Assembly (NCBI RefSeq): GCF_018885265.1 | Contig: NZ_CP076538.1 | Span: 496,001 to 560,000, forward strand | Direction: 5' to 3' | Origin: Amycolatopsis aidingensis | GTDB lineage: Bacteria > Actinomycetota > Actinomycetes > Mycobacteriales > Pseudonocardiaceae | Length of the DNA stretch: 64,000 bases | In this document: piece by piece, positions 1 to 10,093 of the stretch | Numbering within the stretch: the first letter of the stretch is position 1 | Layout of the letters: the number at the start of each line of letters is the position of its first letter | Program-made: the position numbers and the translations under genes | The notes under the pieces: generated by a model | Databases searched by the model: none | What the model saw: the letters and a program-made list of their open reading frames with translations, nothing else | What the model was told of the DNA's origin: nothing

Positions 1-314
1 GCGCCGAGCAGCACGGTGAACGGCGCCGAGGCCTGCAGCACCAGCGAGGCAAGGCCGGTGGGCATGCCGAGGTCGAGGCCGACGAACAGGAAGGCGAACT
101 GCAGGGTGCCGAAGCCGAGGCCGTACCCGATCAGCCAGCGGGCAGGGACCGCGGGCCGCGGGACCAGCAGCATGGTCGGCAGCGCGATCACCGCGAAGCG
201 CAGCGCGCCTGCGAACAGCGGCGGGAAGTGCTCGACCATCGCGTGAATGGCGAGGAAGTTGCAGCCCCACATGACCGCGACCAGCGCGGCGAGCAGGCGG
301 TCCCGGGTCGGCAT
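1..314 (-). CDS. EamA/DMT-family transporter, partial
   Basis: This is the N-terminal 104 residues of a multi-pass inner-membrane transporter; the gene runs off the left edge. Translation from the ATG at 314 shows MWGCNFLAIHAM near residue 15, the usual first-helix signature of EamA proteins, followed by further hydrophobic helices around residues 37-52 and 62-80. Family members export amino acids or other small metabolites, but the substrate cannot be told. The gene is divergent from a LysR regulator across 87 bp, so the LysR protein is the likely controller of this exporter (inference). Confidence 0.8.
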   Translation of the reverse strand, partial: MPTRDRLLAALVAVMWGCNFLAIHAMVEHFPPLFAGALRFAVIALPTMLLVPRPAVPARWLIGYGLGFGTLQFAFLFVGLDLGMPTGLASLVLQASAPFTVLLG

Positions 315-371
315 GACCCCAGCCTGCGTGAGTCGATCGTGAAGCACCAGCGATAAAATCTGTACGTACCT

Positions 372-395
372 TGTAGCTTTGCTGCACTTTATACT
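372..395 (+). promoter_or_regulatory. LysR-type box and leaderless promoter of the LysR gene
   Basis: An imperfect inverted repeat TGTAGC-ttt-GCTGCA (372-386) is followed by a -10 hexamer TATACT (390-395) six bases before the ATG at 402. The layout fits a leaderless transcript with an overlapping autoregulatory LysR site. The 315-401 interval also serves the divergent exporter gene. Confidence 0.45.
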
Positions 396-401
396 CGCGC
401 C

Positions 402-1310
402 ATGGACGTGGACCGGTTGCGCATCCTGCGGGAGTTCGCCGACCGCGGCAGCGTGACCGCGACCGCCCGCGCGCTGCACCGCACGCCATCGGCCGTCTCG
501 CAGCAGCTGCGTGCCCTCGAGGCGGAGGCGGGCCTGCCGCTGACCGAGCCGGCAGGGCGCGGGCTGCGGCTCACCGATGCCGGGCGGGCGCTGGTGGCGC
601 GGGCCGACGAGGTACTCGCCGCGCTGGAACGCGCCGAGTCCGAACTGGACACCTACCGCAGCTCCCCGCGCGGCCGGGTGCGGGTGGCGGTGTTCCCCTC
701 CGCCGCGCTGATGCTGTTGCCCGGCCTGCTGCACCGGATCGCCGCGCGCGAGCACCTGGACGTGGAAGTGACCGATGTGGATATGCAGCCGTTCCAGGTT
801 CCCGGTCTGCTCGCCGACTTCGATGTCGTGGTGACGCATCGCGACGAGTACGCCGAGCCGTTCGAATCCGAGCGGCTCGAGGTGGTGCACTTACTGCGGG
901 AACCCCTGGATGTCGCGCTGCCACCGGGGCATCCGCTGGGTGCGCGGCAGCGGGTCGACCTCTCCGAGCTGGCCGGTGAACCGTGGATCGGCGTGGGTGT
1001 CGGCTTCCCGGTCGACGACGTGCTGCGGTCGCTCTCGGTTCGTACCGGTGTGCGCACCAGGGTGGTGCATCGGATCAACGACTTCCGGATCATCGAGGCG
1101 CTGGTCGCGGCCGGGCATGGCGTGTCCCTGCTTCCCAGGTACACAATGGACTCCACGGGGGAGCGGCTGATGCGCAGGCCACTGGCCGGGATCCGCGCGG
1201 CGCGCCATATCGAGGTCGTGCTGCGGACGGGTGCCTCGGGGCGCCCCGCGGTCGCGGCCGTGCTGGACGAGCTGCGCGCCGAGGCGCAGGCGTCCGCACG
1301 GGATGAGTAG
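402..1310 (+). CDS. LysR-family transcriptional regulator
   Basis: A 302-residue protein with a winged HTH in the first 60 residues (TATARALHRTPSAVSQQLRALE, here split around residues 20-41) and a periplasmic-binding-like effector domain from about residue 90 to 295. The length is normal for the family. The start is the ATG preceded by a near-consensus TATACT, suggesting a leaderless mRNA. It is divergent from the EamA-type exporter, the classic arrangement of a LysR activator and its target. The inducer is unknown. Confidence 0.9.
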   Translation: MDVDRLRILREFADRGSVTATARALHRTPSAVSQQLRALEAEAGLPLTEPAGRGLRLTDAGRALVARADEVLAALERAESELDTYRSSPRGRVRVAVFPSAALMLLPGLLHRIAAREHLDVEVTDVDMQPFQVPGLLADFDVVVTHRDEYAEPFESERLEVVHLLREPLDVALPPGHPLGARQRVDLSELAGEPWIGVGVGFPVDDVLRSLSVRTGVRTRVVHRINDFRIIEALVAAGHGVSLLPRYTMDSTGERLMRRPLAGIRAARHIEVVLRTGASGRPAVAAVLDELRAEAQASARDE

Positions 1311-1311
1311 C

Positions 1312-1578
1312 TCAGCCGCCGCTAGTCAGTCCGATGTGGATTCCACCGAGGTTGAGGCTGGGCGCGGTGTGCAGGTTCAGTGAGAGCAGGTTGCCACTGA
1401 GCCGGACCGGCTGCCCGGTGAGGTTGACGGTCGCGTCGGCATTGATCCCCGCGTGCACGCCGATGTCCCCGCCGATGTGTCTGGCTTCCCGCTCGGCGTT
1501 TGCCGTGCCCGCGCCCACGATTCCGATGGTCGCCGCGACGGCGGTGATCGAGGCGAGGCGGCCGATCGTGCGTTTCAT
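1312..1578 (-). CDS. small secreted protein, unknown function
   Basis: An 88-residue product with a clear Sec signal peptide: MKRT, a hydrophobic core (TAVAATIGIVGAG) and a likely cleavage after TANA near residue 28. The mature part is about 60 residues, rich in Gly, Asn, Leu and Ile, with alternating LSGNLLSLNLHT-like strands that suggest a beta structure. There is no cysteine. The stop lies one base from the stop of the convergent LysR gene. I do not recognise the family. Confidence 0.65.
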   Translation of the reverse strand: MKRTIGRLASITAVAATIGIVGAGTANAEREARHIGGDIGVHAGINADATVNLTGQPVRLSGNLLSLNLHTAPSLNLGGIHIGLTSGG

Positions 1579-1749
1579 GCTGACTCCCTGAGATTTTTCG
1601 TGTTGGACATCACAACACTAAGCGCGCCCGATCGACAGACACAGAGTAGTCAGCACTGTGGGTGACAAGGCGCGGGAAACCATGACGTGTCCTGACGGGG
1701 ATGCGCGTGACCGTGGTCCGGTAGGTGTTCCACAACGGACAGGAGCAGA

Positions 1750-2667
1750 ATGAACACGGAGCTGCGGGGGAAGATCGCGCTGGTCGCGGGCGGTACCCGG
1801 GGCGCGAGCCGGGCGATCGCGATCGAGCTCGGCCGCGCGGGCGCCACGGTGTACGTGACCGGCCGCACGACCAGGACCGAGCGCTCGGAGGTGAACCGGC
1901 CGGAGACCATCGAGGACACCGCCGAGCTGGTCAGCGCGGCGGGCGGGCAAGGGGTAGCGATCCGGGTGGACCACCTTGATCCGGAACAGGTGGCGGCCCT
2001 GGCGCGGCGGGTCGAGCAGGAGCGGGGCGGCCTGGACATCCTGGTCGACGGGCTCTGGGGTGGGGACGGTTACCTCGAGTGGGGGAAGCCCATATGGGAG
2101 CACCCGCTGGAGGCGGGCCTGCGGCAGATCCGGCTGGGTATCGACGCGCACCTGATCACCAGCCATCACCTGCTGCCGCTGCTGATCCGCAGGCCGGGTG
2201 GGCTGGTGATGGAGCTGACCGACGGCACCGCCGAATACAACGCGAACTTCCGCAAGGGCACCTCGGTGCCGTTCTACGTGGCCAAGGCCGCCGCGCACCA
2301 CCTCGCGCTCGGCCAGGCCGAGGACCTGCGGCCCTACGGCTGTACCGCGGTCGCGCTGACTCCGGGCTGGTTGCGCTCGGAGGCGATGCTGGACCACTTC
2401 GGGGTCACCGAGGACAACTGGCGGGACGCGCTGGCACGGGAACCGCATTTCGCCATCTCGGAGTCGCCCGCGTTCGTCGGCCGCGCGGTGGCGGCGCTGG
2501 CCGCCGACCCGGACGCCGGACGCTACACCGGGCAGACGCTGTCCAGCGGGCAGCTGGCGAAGGTGTACGGGTTCACCGACGTGGACGGCAGCCGCCCGGA
2601 CGGGTGGCGGTACCTGGTCGAGGTGACCGACCCCGGCAAGCCGGCCGACACCACCGGCTATCGCTGA
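1750..2667 (+). CDS. short-chain dehydrogenase/reductase (SDR)
   Basis: A 305-residue Rossmann-fold oxidoreductase. The N-terminal nucleotide-binding stretch AGGTRGASRAIAIEL (residues 13-27) replaces the canonical TGxxxGxG with a GGTRGASR form, and the YxxxK active-site motif is YVAKA near residue 177. A ribosome site AGGAG precedes the ATG by 4 nt. The length exceeds the classical 250 residues because of a C-terminal extension of about 40. The substrate is unknown; it is convergent with the WYL regulator. Confidence 0.85.
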   Translation: MNTELRGKIALVAGGTRGASRAIAIELGRAGATVYVTGRTTRTERSEVNRPETIEDTAELVSAAGGQGVAIRVDHLDPEQVAALARRVEQERGGLDILVDGLWGGDGYLEWGKPIWEHPLEAGLRQIRLGIDAHLITSHHLLPLLIRRPGGLVMELTDGTAEYNANFRKGTSVPFYVAKAAAHHLALGQAEDLRPYGCTAVALTPGWLRSEAMLDHFGVTEDNWRDALAREPHFAISESPAFVGRAVAALAADPDAGRYTGQTLSSGQLAKVYGFTDVDGSRPDGWRYLVEVTDPGKPADTTGYR

Positions 2668-2675
2668 GCGCGTGG

Positions 2676-3659
2676 TCAGCCGTTGCGGGCCGCCATCGCC
2701 GTCGCGGTCTCGGCGAAGGCGGCCCGCAACGACAGCGGCTCGATGATCTCTACCTCGGGGCCGAGGCGGAGCAGCTGCCCGAGCGCGACCTCGTGGCTCT
2801 CCACCGGCAGCTCCAGCTCGACCCGACCCTCCGCGTCCGGCGGGCCCGCGTCGCGCCTGGCCTCGATCGCCACATCGGGTTCGGCGATCGCGGACAGCGT
2901 GCGCAGCCCGGCCGGGCTGAGTTTGATCGTGATCCGTTCGCGCAGCAGGGCGCGGGCGAACTGGGCCGAGGACTCCTGCCACCATTCCACGAGATCGAAG
3001 TCCGCAGGTCGCTCGAACCGCTCCGGGTGTGGCTCGGCCTCGGCGATCCGGGCCACCCGGTAGGTGCGGATGGTGCGCTCCGCGGAAGCGGCCTCCGGAA
3101 CCTGGGCTACCAGGTACCAGACACCGGCCTTGAGCACCAGGCCCAGCGGTTCGAGCAGCCGCTCGGCCAGCCGGTCGCCCCGGCGGTAGCGCACGGTGAG
3201 CCGGTGCTGCTCCCAGACCGCGCGGGCCACGGTGGCCAGTTCGGCGGCCTCGTCCTCGCCGCGGAACCAGCCAGGGGCGTCCAGGTGGAACCGCTGCGCG
3301 ACCTGCTGTGCCTGCTCACGCAGCCCGCCGGGCAGGCTGGCCGAGACCTTGGCATGCGCGGCCGAGACGGCGGTGCCGAGCCCCAGTTCGGCGAGCGCCC
3401 GCGGGGTGCTCATCGCGAAAAGCGCCACCGCCTCGCGCGAGGTCAGCCCGTCCAGCCTGCTGCGCCAGCCCTCCACCAGCCGGATGCCCCCGTGCCTGCC
3501 CGGTTCGGTCCAGATCGGCACCCCGGCCTCGCGCAGCGCGGCGATGTCCCGGTGCATGGTGCGCTCGGAGACGCCCAGCGCCTCGGCCAGCTCGGCGGCC
3601 GTAGCGCCCCGCCGGTTCTGCAGGGTGAACAGCAGGGCCACCAACCGTTCGGATCGCAT
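2676..3659 (-). CDS. WYL-domain (YafY-type) transcriptional regulator
   Basis: A 327-residue regulator. Residues 1-60 form a DeoR/HTH_11-type winged helix (RRGATAAELAEALGVSERT), and residues 140-225 carry the WYL ligand-sensing domain (LTVRYRRG, GVWYLVAQ). An open frame continues upstream of the chosen start, but the ATG at 3659 begins exactly at the conserved HTH. It is divergent from the toxin-antitoxin operon, with triple TAGCGA repeats between them that it may bind. Family members often respond to nucleic acids or small ligands. Confidence 0.85.
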   Translation of the reverse strand: MRSERLVALLFTLQNRRGATAAELAEALGVSERTMHRDIAALREAGVPIWTEPGRHGGIRLVEGWRSRLDGLTSREAVALFAMSTPRALAELGLGTAVSAAHAKVSASLPGGLREQAQQVAQRFHLDAPGWFRGEDEAAELATVARAVWEQHRLTVRYRRGDRLAERLLEPLGLVLKAGVWYLVAQVPEAASAERTIRTYRVARIAEAEPHPERFERPADFDLVEWWQESSAQFARALLRERITIKLSPAGLRTLSAIAEPDVAIEARRDAGPPDAEGRVELELPVESHEVALGQLLRLGPEVEIIEPLSLRAAFAETATAMAARNG

Positions 3660-3696
3660 ACCCCGATCATGCCCACCCACGCCGACACCTGGATGG

Positions 3697-3737
3697 TAGC
3701 GACACGTAGCGAGATGTAGCGATAGGTGGCGTATAAT
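3697..3737 (+). promoter_or_regulatory. three TAGCGA repeats in 10-bp phase plus TATAAT promoter
   Basis: TAGCGA occurs at 3697-3702, 3707-3712 and 3717-3722, so one copy per helical turn on the same DNA face. A perfect -10 box TATAAT (3732-3737) follows, six bases before the ATG of the antitoxin, so the toxin-antitoxin mRNA is probably leaderless. The repeats lie between the divergent WYL gene and the antitoxin gene and are a likely operator for one of these proteins. Confidence 0.55.
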
Positions 3738-3743
3738 AGTGGC

Positions 3744-4016
3744 ATGGCTCGGCAGATCACTCAACGCGAGTTGCGGAACGACACACCCACGATCATGCGA
3801 GCCGTCGAGGACGGCGAGAGCTTCGTACTGACCCGCAACGGCACGCCGGTGGCCGATCTCGTCCCGCACACCCGGCGGCCGGACTTCATCTCGGCCGACG
3901 ACTTCCTGGATCTGCTGGCCGATCTCCCGCCGACCGACCCCGCAACGTTCTTCGCCGACCTTGATTCCGTGGTCGATCCCGATCCGTTCCGAGAAGCAGG
4001 CGACCATCGGGAATGA
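3744..4016 (+). CDS. Phd/YefM-family antitoxin
   Basis: A 90-residue protein. Its N-terminal half (QITQRELRNDTPTIMRAVEDG ... ESFVLTRNGTPVADLVP) is the typical Phd/YefM DNA-binding fold, and an acidic C-terminal tail from residue 55 should wrap and block the toxin. A GTG lies 18 nt upstream in frame, but the ATG after TATAAT is preferred. It overlaps the toxin gene by four bases (ATGA), implying coupled translation. Antitoxin and complex usually repress their own promoter. Confidence 0.88.
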   Translation: MARQITQRELRNDTPTIMRAVEDGESFVLTRNGTPVADLVPHTRRPDFISADDFLDLLADLPPTDPATFFADLDSVVDPDPFREAGDHRE

Positions 4017-4447
4017 CGACTCCCGCTTCATCCTCGGCCGCGCGAGTGCTGCTGGACACCTCCGCGGTGATCGATCCGCCGGCACGTTCGGACCTGCCGG
4101 AAGGCAGCGAGGTCGCCATCAGTTCCATCACGCTCGCTGAGCTTTCGGCCGGGGTTCACGCGGCCGCGAGACCCCGGGAGCGGGCTGTTCGCCTGGCCCG
4201 CCTGCAACGAGTCGAATCGACCCTCGCTTCGCTGCCATTCACGCCGGCCGCCGCGCGTATGTATGGGCAGTTGTACGCCATGGTGCTGGACGCCGGGCGT
4301 AATCCGCGGCCGCGCAGGCTCGATCTGCTGATCGCTTCGGTCGCGGCCATGCATCAGCTGCCACTGGTCACCCGGAACGGCGCCGACTTCACCGACCTGC
4401 AACCGCTGCTCAGCCTGATCTCGTTGCCGAGCCACTCGGTGCGCTGA
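4013..4447 (+). CDS. PIN-domain toxin (VapC-like ribonuclease)
   Basis: A 144-residue PIN-domain protein and partner of the preceding antitoxin. The acidic metal-binding residues are visible: Asp in LLDTSAVID (near 16), Glu in TLAELSAG (near 46) and Asp in RRLDLLIAS (near 107), followed by LVTRNGADF. VapC toxins are Mg-dependent RNases that cut tRNA or rRNA loops. Codon use resembles the neighbours but is slightly less GC-rich. Confidence 0.88.
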   Translation: MTTPASSSAARVLLDTSAVIDPPARSDLPEGSEVAISSITLAELSAGVHAAARPRERAVRLARLQRVESTLASLPFTPAAARMYGQLYAMVLDAGRNPRPRRLDLLIASVAAMHQLPLVTRNGADFTDLQPLLSLISLPSHSVR

Positions 4448-4456
4448 TCTGCGCGT

Positions 4457-4648
4457 TCACCGGCGCACGGCGGTGAGGAAGGCGCGCCAGGCGGCGGCAC
4501 CGAGGGTGAGGTGCCCCGCGGCGGGGGCCTTCGAGTCGCGGACGGCCGCCGCCCGCGCGGTGGTCGCCACCTCGACGCAGTCACCGTTGTTGGTATTGCT
4601 GTGGCTGCTCTTGCGCCAGGTCAGCTCGGCGTGCCCGGGGGTGGTCAT
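4457..4648 (-). CDS. DUF397 protein
   Basis: A 63-residue DUF397 protein with the family signature TWRKSSHS and CVEVA, then an RDSK motif and a C-terminal WRAFL. In actinomycetes these small proteins are partners of Scr1/WhiJ-type XRE regulators and affect development or secondary metabolism. The ATG at 4648 lies inside the 3' end of the upstream XRE gene, so the two genes overlap by 68 nt in different frames. Confidence 0.85.
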   Translation of the reverse strand: MTTPGHAELTWRKSSHSNTNNGDCVEVATTARAAAVRDSKAPAAGHLTLGAAAWRAFLTAVRR

Positions 4649-5522
4649 GACGTCCGGCCTCCATCTGGTCGTACTCGCTTGCCAGCCAGGCAAGCCACTC
4701 CCGCGATTGTCCCGCATTCAGCGCGTCCCGATCGAGCCGCGCCAGGATCTCCCGGTACATGGCCACGTCCTCAGGCTCCTCCAGGAACAGCCCGGCCGCC
4801 CAGGTGTCCACGTAAGTGACCGGCGGGTGCTGGGCGTGGCCCAGCACCTTGAACGCACTACCGAAGACCCCGAACGGCCCGGCCGAGTCCGGCACCACCC
4901 GGATGGAGCAGCGTGGCCAGGAGTCCGCCAGCAGCAGGCTGACCACCTGCTCATGCATCACCTCCGGCCCGCCGACCACGGTGCGCAGGGCCCGCTCGTG
5001 CAGGAAGAACTTGCACCACGGGGACCGCGGCCGTTTCAGCACATGCTGCCGGGCCAGCCGGGCGTCCACGCGCAGCTCGACATCCTCCGTCGGATGTCGA
5101 GCATCCCACCGGAACAGCTCGCGGATGTACTGCTCGGTCTGCAGTAGCCCCGGCACGATCAGCGGGTCGTAGCTGGTGATCGAGCTGGCCGTGCCCTCCT
5201 GCAGGATCAGCGAGCGCAGCTCCTCCGGCAGTTCCTGGCTGTGCGGCCGGAGCCAGTACCGGCTGTCCGCCTCGCGGGCGAGGGTGATCAGCCGGTTCAG
5301 CTCCGAGCGCACCACCAGGCCACAGCTGACCAGGTAGACCGCGACATCCACTTCGGATGCCCCGCGCTGCCCGCTCTCCATCCGGGACACCTTGCTCGGC
5401 GACCAGCCGAGGGTGCGCGCCAGGTCATGCCCGCTCAGCCCGGACCGCTGCCGGATCCTCCGTAGCTCGGCACCGAGTTCTCTTGCCCGCGCGGTGGAGT
5501 CGCGCTTCGCCTTCGCCGTCAT
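4581..5522 (-). CDS. XRE regulator with DUF5753 domain (Scr1/WhiJ-like)
   Basis: A 313-residue regulator. The N-terminal HTH_31/XRE domain (LRRIRQRSGLSGHDLARTLG ... PSKVSRMESGQRG) spans residues 20-70, and a DUF5753 domain (YDPLIVPGLLQTEQYIREL near 115-135; GPFGVFG and VTYVDT near 225-245) fills the rest. The C-terminal 30 residues are basic and Gln-rich beyond the usual domain end; this tail overlaps the DUF397 start. Such pairs occur in dozens of copies per actinomycete genome and may behave like toxin-antitoxin modules. Confidence 0.88.
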   Translation of the reverse strand: MTAKAKRDSTARARELGAELRRIRQRSGLSGHDLARTLGWSPSKVSRMESGQRGASEVDVAVYLVSCGLVVRSELNRLITLAREADSRYWLRPHSQELPEELRSLILQEGTASSITSYDPLIVPGLLQTEQYIRELFRWDARHPTEDVELRVDARLARQHVLKRPRSPWCKFFLHERALRTVVGGPEVMHEQVVSLLLADSWPRCSIRVVPDSAGPFGVFGSAFKVLGHAQHPPVTYVDTWAAGLFLEEPEDVAMYREILARLDRDALNAGQSREWLAWLASEYDQMEAGRHDHPRARRADLAQEQPQQYQQR

Positions 5523-5618
5523 CCAGCCAACCTAGAACGCCAGGTCAGCGCGGCTCCGCTACGGCGCGACCGGTTCACCGGAAGAGATGCGTCCTTGCCA
5601 GTCCCGCAAATCCCCCTG

Positions 5619-7481
<1,863 letters not shown>

Positions 7482-7497
<16 letters not shown>

Positions 7498-7523
7498 CAG
7501 CGAAGCAGGAGAGCACGTGCCAC
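7482..7523 (-). CDS. leuL: leuA leader peptide
   Basis: A 13-codon frame, GTG start to TGA, reads M-A-R-A-L-L-L-R-C-R-D-G-A. It holds three consecutive leucine codons (CTC CTG CTT) and ends 81 nt before leuA on the same strand. An in-frame TAG five codons upstream rules out a longer peptide. Its stop codon falls in the 5' arm of the attenuator stem, as in known amino-acid leader peptides. No strong ribosome site is visible. Confidence 0.7.
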
Positions 7524-7648
7524 GAGGCCACTCTAACCACGGCCTGCCGCGTAGGGGAAGCCCGGTTGCGACCAAACCGTTACCCGTGCTGGCCCGAGAG
7601 GGTTACTCGCCCGTAGCGTTGCCCGTTGTCACATGCGAGACTCCCTCC

Positions 7649-8077
7649 ATGGCCGAGCACGCTCAGCAGCCCGACAACGAGGACGAGCCCACCAGGGCCA
7701 TGCCAGCCGCCCAGCCGTCCACCCAGCGCAGGCAGGAGCCCGAACCCGCCCCGCCGCGCAAGGTCGACTGGCGCGCCGTGCGGGAGCGGGCGGCCGGCCT
7801 GATCGCGGGCATCGTGCGCTGGATCGGCCTGCTCTTCGCCCTGGTGCTGGTGCTGCACGTGGTCTTCGTGATCGGCGACGGCAACCCGGACAACGGCATC
7901 GTGTCCTTCGTGAACGATGTGTCCGACACCCTCGTGGTCGGGTTCAAGGACATGTTCACGCCCGAGGACGCCAAGCTGCGGGCGCTGGTCAACTACGGCA
8001 TCGCCGCGGTGTTCTGGCTGGTCGTCTCCGCGATCCTGGCCCGGATCATCCGGCGGGTTGGCGGCGCCTCGCTGTAG
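7649..8077 (+). CDS. small membrane protein with two TM segments
   Basis: A 142-residue protein. Residues 1-45 are charged and Pro/Gln-rich (cytoplasmic), residues 55-80 and 115-137 are hydrophobic helices, and the C-terminus ends in an Arg-rich IIRRVGG anchor. The ATG at 7649 was chosen because the upstream in-frame extension has no similarity and would run into the leuA leader. The function is unknown; the two-helix layout is widespread in actinobacteria. Confidence 0.7.
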   Translation: MAEHAQQPDNEDEPTRAMPAAQPSTQRRQEPEPAPPRKVDWRAVRERAAGLIAGIVRWIGLLFALVLVLHVVFVIGDGNPDNGIVSFVNDVSDTLVVGFKDMFTPEDAKLRALVNYGIAAVFWLVVSAILARIIRRVGGASL

Positions 8078-8081
8078 CGCG

Positions 8082-8672
8082 TCAGAACGCCGGCGAGCCC
8101 CACTCGCCGGTGTAGGCGAACTCGGCCAGCGGGATGCGCTGCCGCGGTGCCCGCTCCCGCTCGATCTTGCGGTCCTCGCCAAGGAGCTCCGGCTCGGCCT
8201 GCGTACCCACCGCGATGGCGACCACCGGGCGCACGTCCTCGGGAAGGTCGAACTCGCGCCGGACCGCCTCGGCGTCGAAACCCGCCATCTGGTGCCCGAT
8301 CAGGCCCTCGGCCACGGCCTGGAGCACCAGGTTCTGGCCGGCCAGCCCCACGGCGTACTCGCTGAGGGGTATCTCACCCTTCTCGTTGCGGGTGACGGCG
8401 CAGCCGACCAGCAGGACGCTCGCCCGGTGCGCCCAGCCCTGGTTGCCCTCGGCGAGGGTGCCGAGGATCCGGGTGAAGGTCTCGCCTGGGCGGCGGCCGA
8501 GCAGGAACCGGGCGGGCTGGGTGTTACCAGAGGACGGGGCCCAGCGGGCCGCCTCCAGCAGGGCGCGCAGCCTGCGGTCGTCGACCTCCGCCGTGGGGTC
8601 GAAGGCGCGCGGGCTCCATCGCCGGGCGATCAGGTCGTGCACCGGCACGCTGGTTTCGGCGATCTTGTCCAT
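8082..8672 (-). CDS. nitroreductase-family flavoprotein
   Basis: A 196-residue FMN-dependent nitroreductase-like protein. The FMN-binding RRWSPRAFDP motif lies near residue 17, ARWAPSSGNTQPARFL near 45-60, and LPEDVRPVVAIAVG near 150. Family members reduce nitroaromatics, quinones or enones with NAD(P)H. The start could be this ATG or a GTG two codons upstream (8678), which sits closer to a GGGGGA ribosome site. It is convergent with the membrane-protein gene and divergent from ask. Confidence 0.85.
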   Translation of the reverse strand: MDKIAETSVPVHDLIARRWSPRAFDPTAEVDDRRLRALLEAARWAPSSGNTQPARFLLGRRPGETFTRILGTLAEGNQGWAHRASVLLVGCAVTRNEKGEIPLSEYAVGLAGQNLVLQAVAEGLIGHQMAGFDAEAVRREFDLPEDVRPVVAIAVGTQAEPELLGEDRKIERERAPRQRIPLAEFAYTGEWGSPAF

Positions 8673-8825
8673 ACCCACATGATTTCATTCCCCCGGAAGT
8701 GGCCGACGCCACACGGTGAGATGGTGCCGAAACCTGCCGAAGGTAGGCTTTCTGACTAATCAAGTGGGACGCGAAGCCCCCGGCAGCTGGGAGTGGCCCG
8801 TCCCAGTGAGGGAGGTTCGAGCGAA

Positions 8826-10091
8826 GTGGCGCTCGTGGTCCAGAAGTACGGCGGTTCGTCGTTGGAGAGCGCTGACCGCATCAAGCGCGTGGCCGAACGG
8901 ATCGTGGCCACGAAGAAGGCCGGCAACGAGGTGGTCGTGGTCTGCTCGGCCATGGGCGACACGACCGACGAGCTGCTGGAGCTGGCCGAGCAGGTCAACC
9001 CGGTGCCGCCGGAGCGCGAGATGGACATGCTGCTCACCGCCGGTGAGCGGATCTCCAACGCGCTGGTCGCGATGGCGATCTCGGCGCACGGCGCGGAGGC
9101 CTGGTCGTTCACCGGCTCGCAGGCGGGCGTGGTCACTACCTCGGTGCACGGCAACGCCCGGATCATCGACGTGACCCCGAGCCGGGTCACCGAGGCGCTG
9201 GAACAGGGATATATCGCGCTGGTGGCCGGTTTCCAGGGCGTCGCACAGGACACTAAGGACATCACCACACTCGGCCGCGGCGGGTCCGACGCCACCGCGG
9301 TGGCGCTGGCCGCCGCGCTGAACGCCGACGCCTGCGAGATCTACTCCGACGTCGACGGCGTCTACACCGCGGACCCGCGGATCGTGCCGAACGCGCGCAA
9401 GCTGGACACCGTGCCGTACGAGGAGATGCTCGAGCTCGCGGCCTCCGGCGCCAAGGTGCTGATGCTGCGCTGCGTGGAGTACGCCCGGCGTTACGGCGTG
9501 CCGATCCGTGTCCGCTCTTCCTACAGTGACAAGCCGGGTACGACGGTTGCCGGCTCGATTGAGGAGATCCCCGTGGAACAAGCGTTGATCACCGGTGTCG
9601 CACACGACCGGTCCGAAGCCAAGATCACGGTGACCGGAGTCCCGGACCACGCCGGTGCCGCGGCGCAGATCTTCCGGGTGGTCGCCGATGCCGAGATCGA
9701 CATCGACATGGTGCTGCAGAACATCTCCAACACCAGCTCCGGCCGCACCGACATCACCTTCACCCTTTCCAAGGCCAACGGCCCGAAGGCGGTCGAGGAG
9801 CTGGAGGCGATCAAGGAGGAGCTGGACTTCACCGCCGTGCTCTACGACGACCACGTCGGGAAGGTCTCGCTGGTCGGTGCCGGCATGCGCTCGCACCCCG
9901 GGGTGACGGCCTCGTTCTGCGAGGCGCTGGCCAAGGCCGGGGTGAACATCGAGATCATCAACACCTCGGAGATCCGGATCTCGGTGCTGATCAGGGACGC
10001 GCAGGTGGACGACGCCGTGCGCGCGATCCACGAGGCATTCGAACTCGGCGGTGACGAAGAAGCCGTCGTCTACGCAGGGAGTGGACGCTGA
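8826..10091 (+). CDS. ask: aspartate kinase, alpha subunit
   Basis: Phosphorylates aspartate, the entry step to lysine, methionine, threonine and diaminopimelate. The 421-residue protein starts at a GTG, ten bases after GGAGG, and shows KYGGSS (7-12) and [11 protein letters not shown] typical of the kinase domain, then two ACT domains from about residue 255 for lysine/threonine feedback. The length equals that of mycobacterial Ask. The downstream asd gene is separated by two bases, forming the conserved ask-asd operon. Confidence 0.97.
   Translation: MALVVQKYGGSSLESADRIKRVAERIVATKKAGNEVVVVCSAMGDTTDELLELAEQVNPVPPEREMDMLLTAGERISNALVAMAISAHGAEAWSFTGSQAGVVTTSVHGNARIIDVTPSRVTEALEQGYIALVAGFQGVAQDTKDITTLGRGGSDATAVALAAALNADACEIYSDVDGVYTADPRIVPNARKLDTVPYEEMLELAASGAKVLMLRCVEYARRYGVPIRVRSSYSDKPGTTVAGSIEEIPVEQALITGVAHDRSEAKITVTGVPDHAGAAAQIFRVVADAEIDIDMVLQNISNTSSGRTDITFTLSKANGPKAVEELEAIKEELDFTAVLYDDHVGKVSLVGAGMRSHPGVTASFCEALAKAGVNIEIINTSEIRISVLIRDAQVDDAVRAIHEAFELGGDEEAVVYAGSGR
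9573..10091 (+). CDS. aspartate kinase beta subunit (internal in-frame start)
   Basis: Inside ask, a GTG (9573) is preceded by GAGGAG with 6-nt spacing and opens a 172-codon frame identical to the C-terminal regulatory ACT domains. This matches the alpha2-beta2 aspartokinases of Corynebacterium and mycobacteria, where the beta chain is made from an internal start of the same gene and has this same length. The ribosome site is seen directly; expression is inferred from the family. Confidence 0.75.
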   Translation: MEQALITGVAHDRSEAKITVTGVPDHAGAAAQIFRVVADAEIDIDMVLQNISNTSSGRTDITFTLSKANGPKAVEELEAIKEELDFTAVLYDDHVGKVSLVGAGMRSHPGVTASFCEALAKAGVNIEIINTSEIRISVLIRDAQVDDAVRAIHEAFELGGDEEAVVYAGSGR

Positions 10092-10093
10092 CA

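Noticed and set aside
3726..3743. GTG start six codons upstream for the antitoxin
   Set aside because: The codons would include the TATAAT promoter box; the ATG at 3744 fits the family start.
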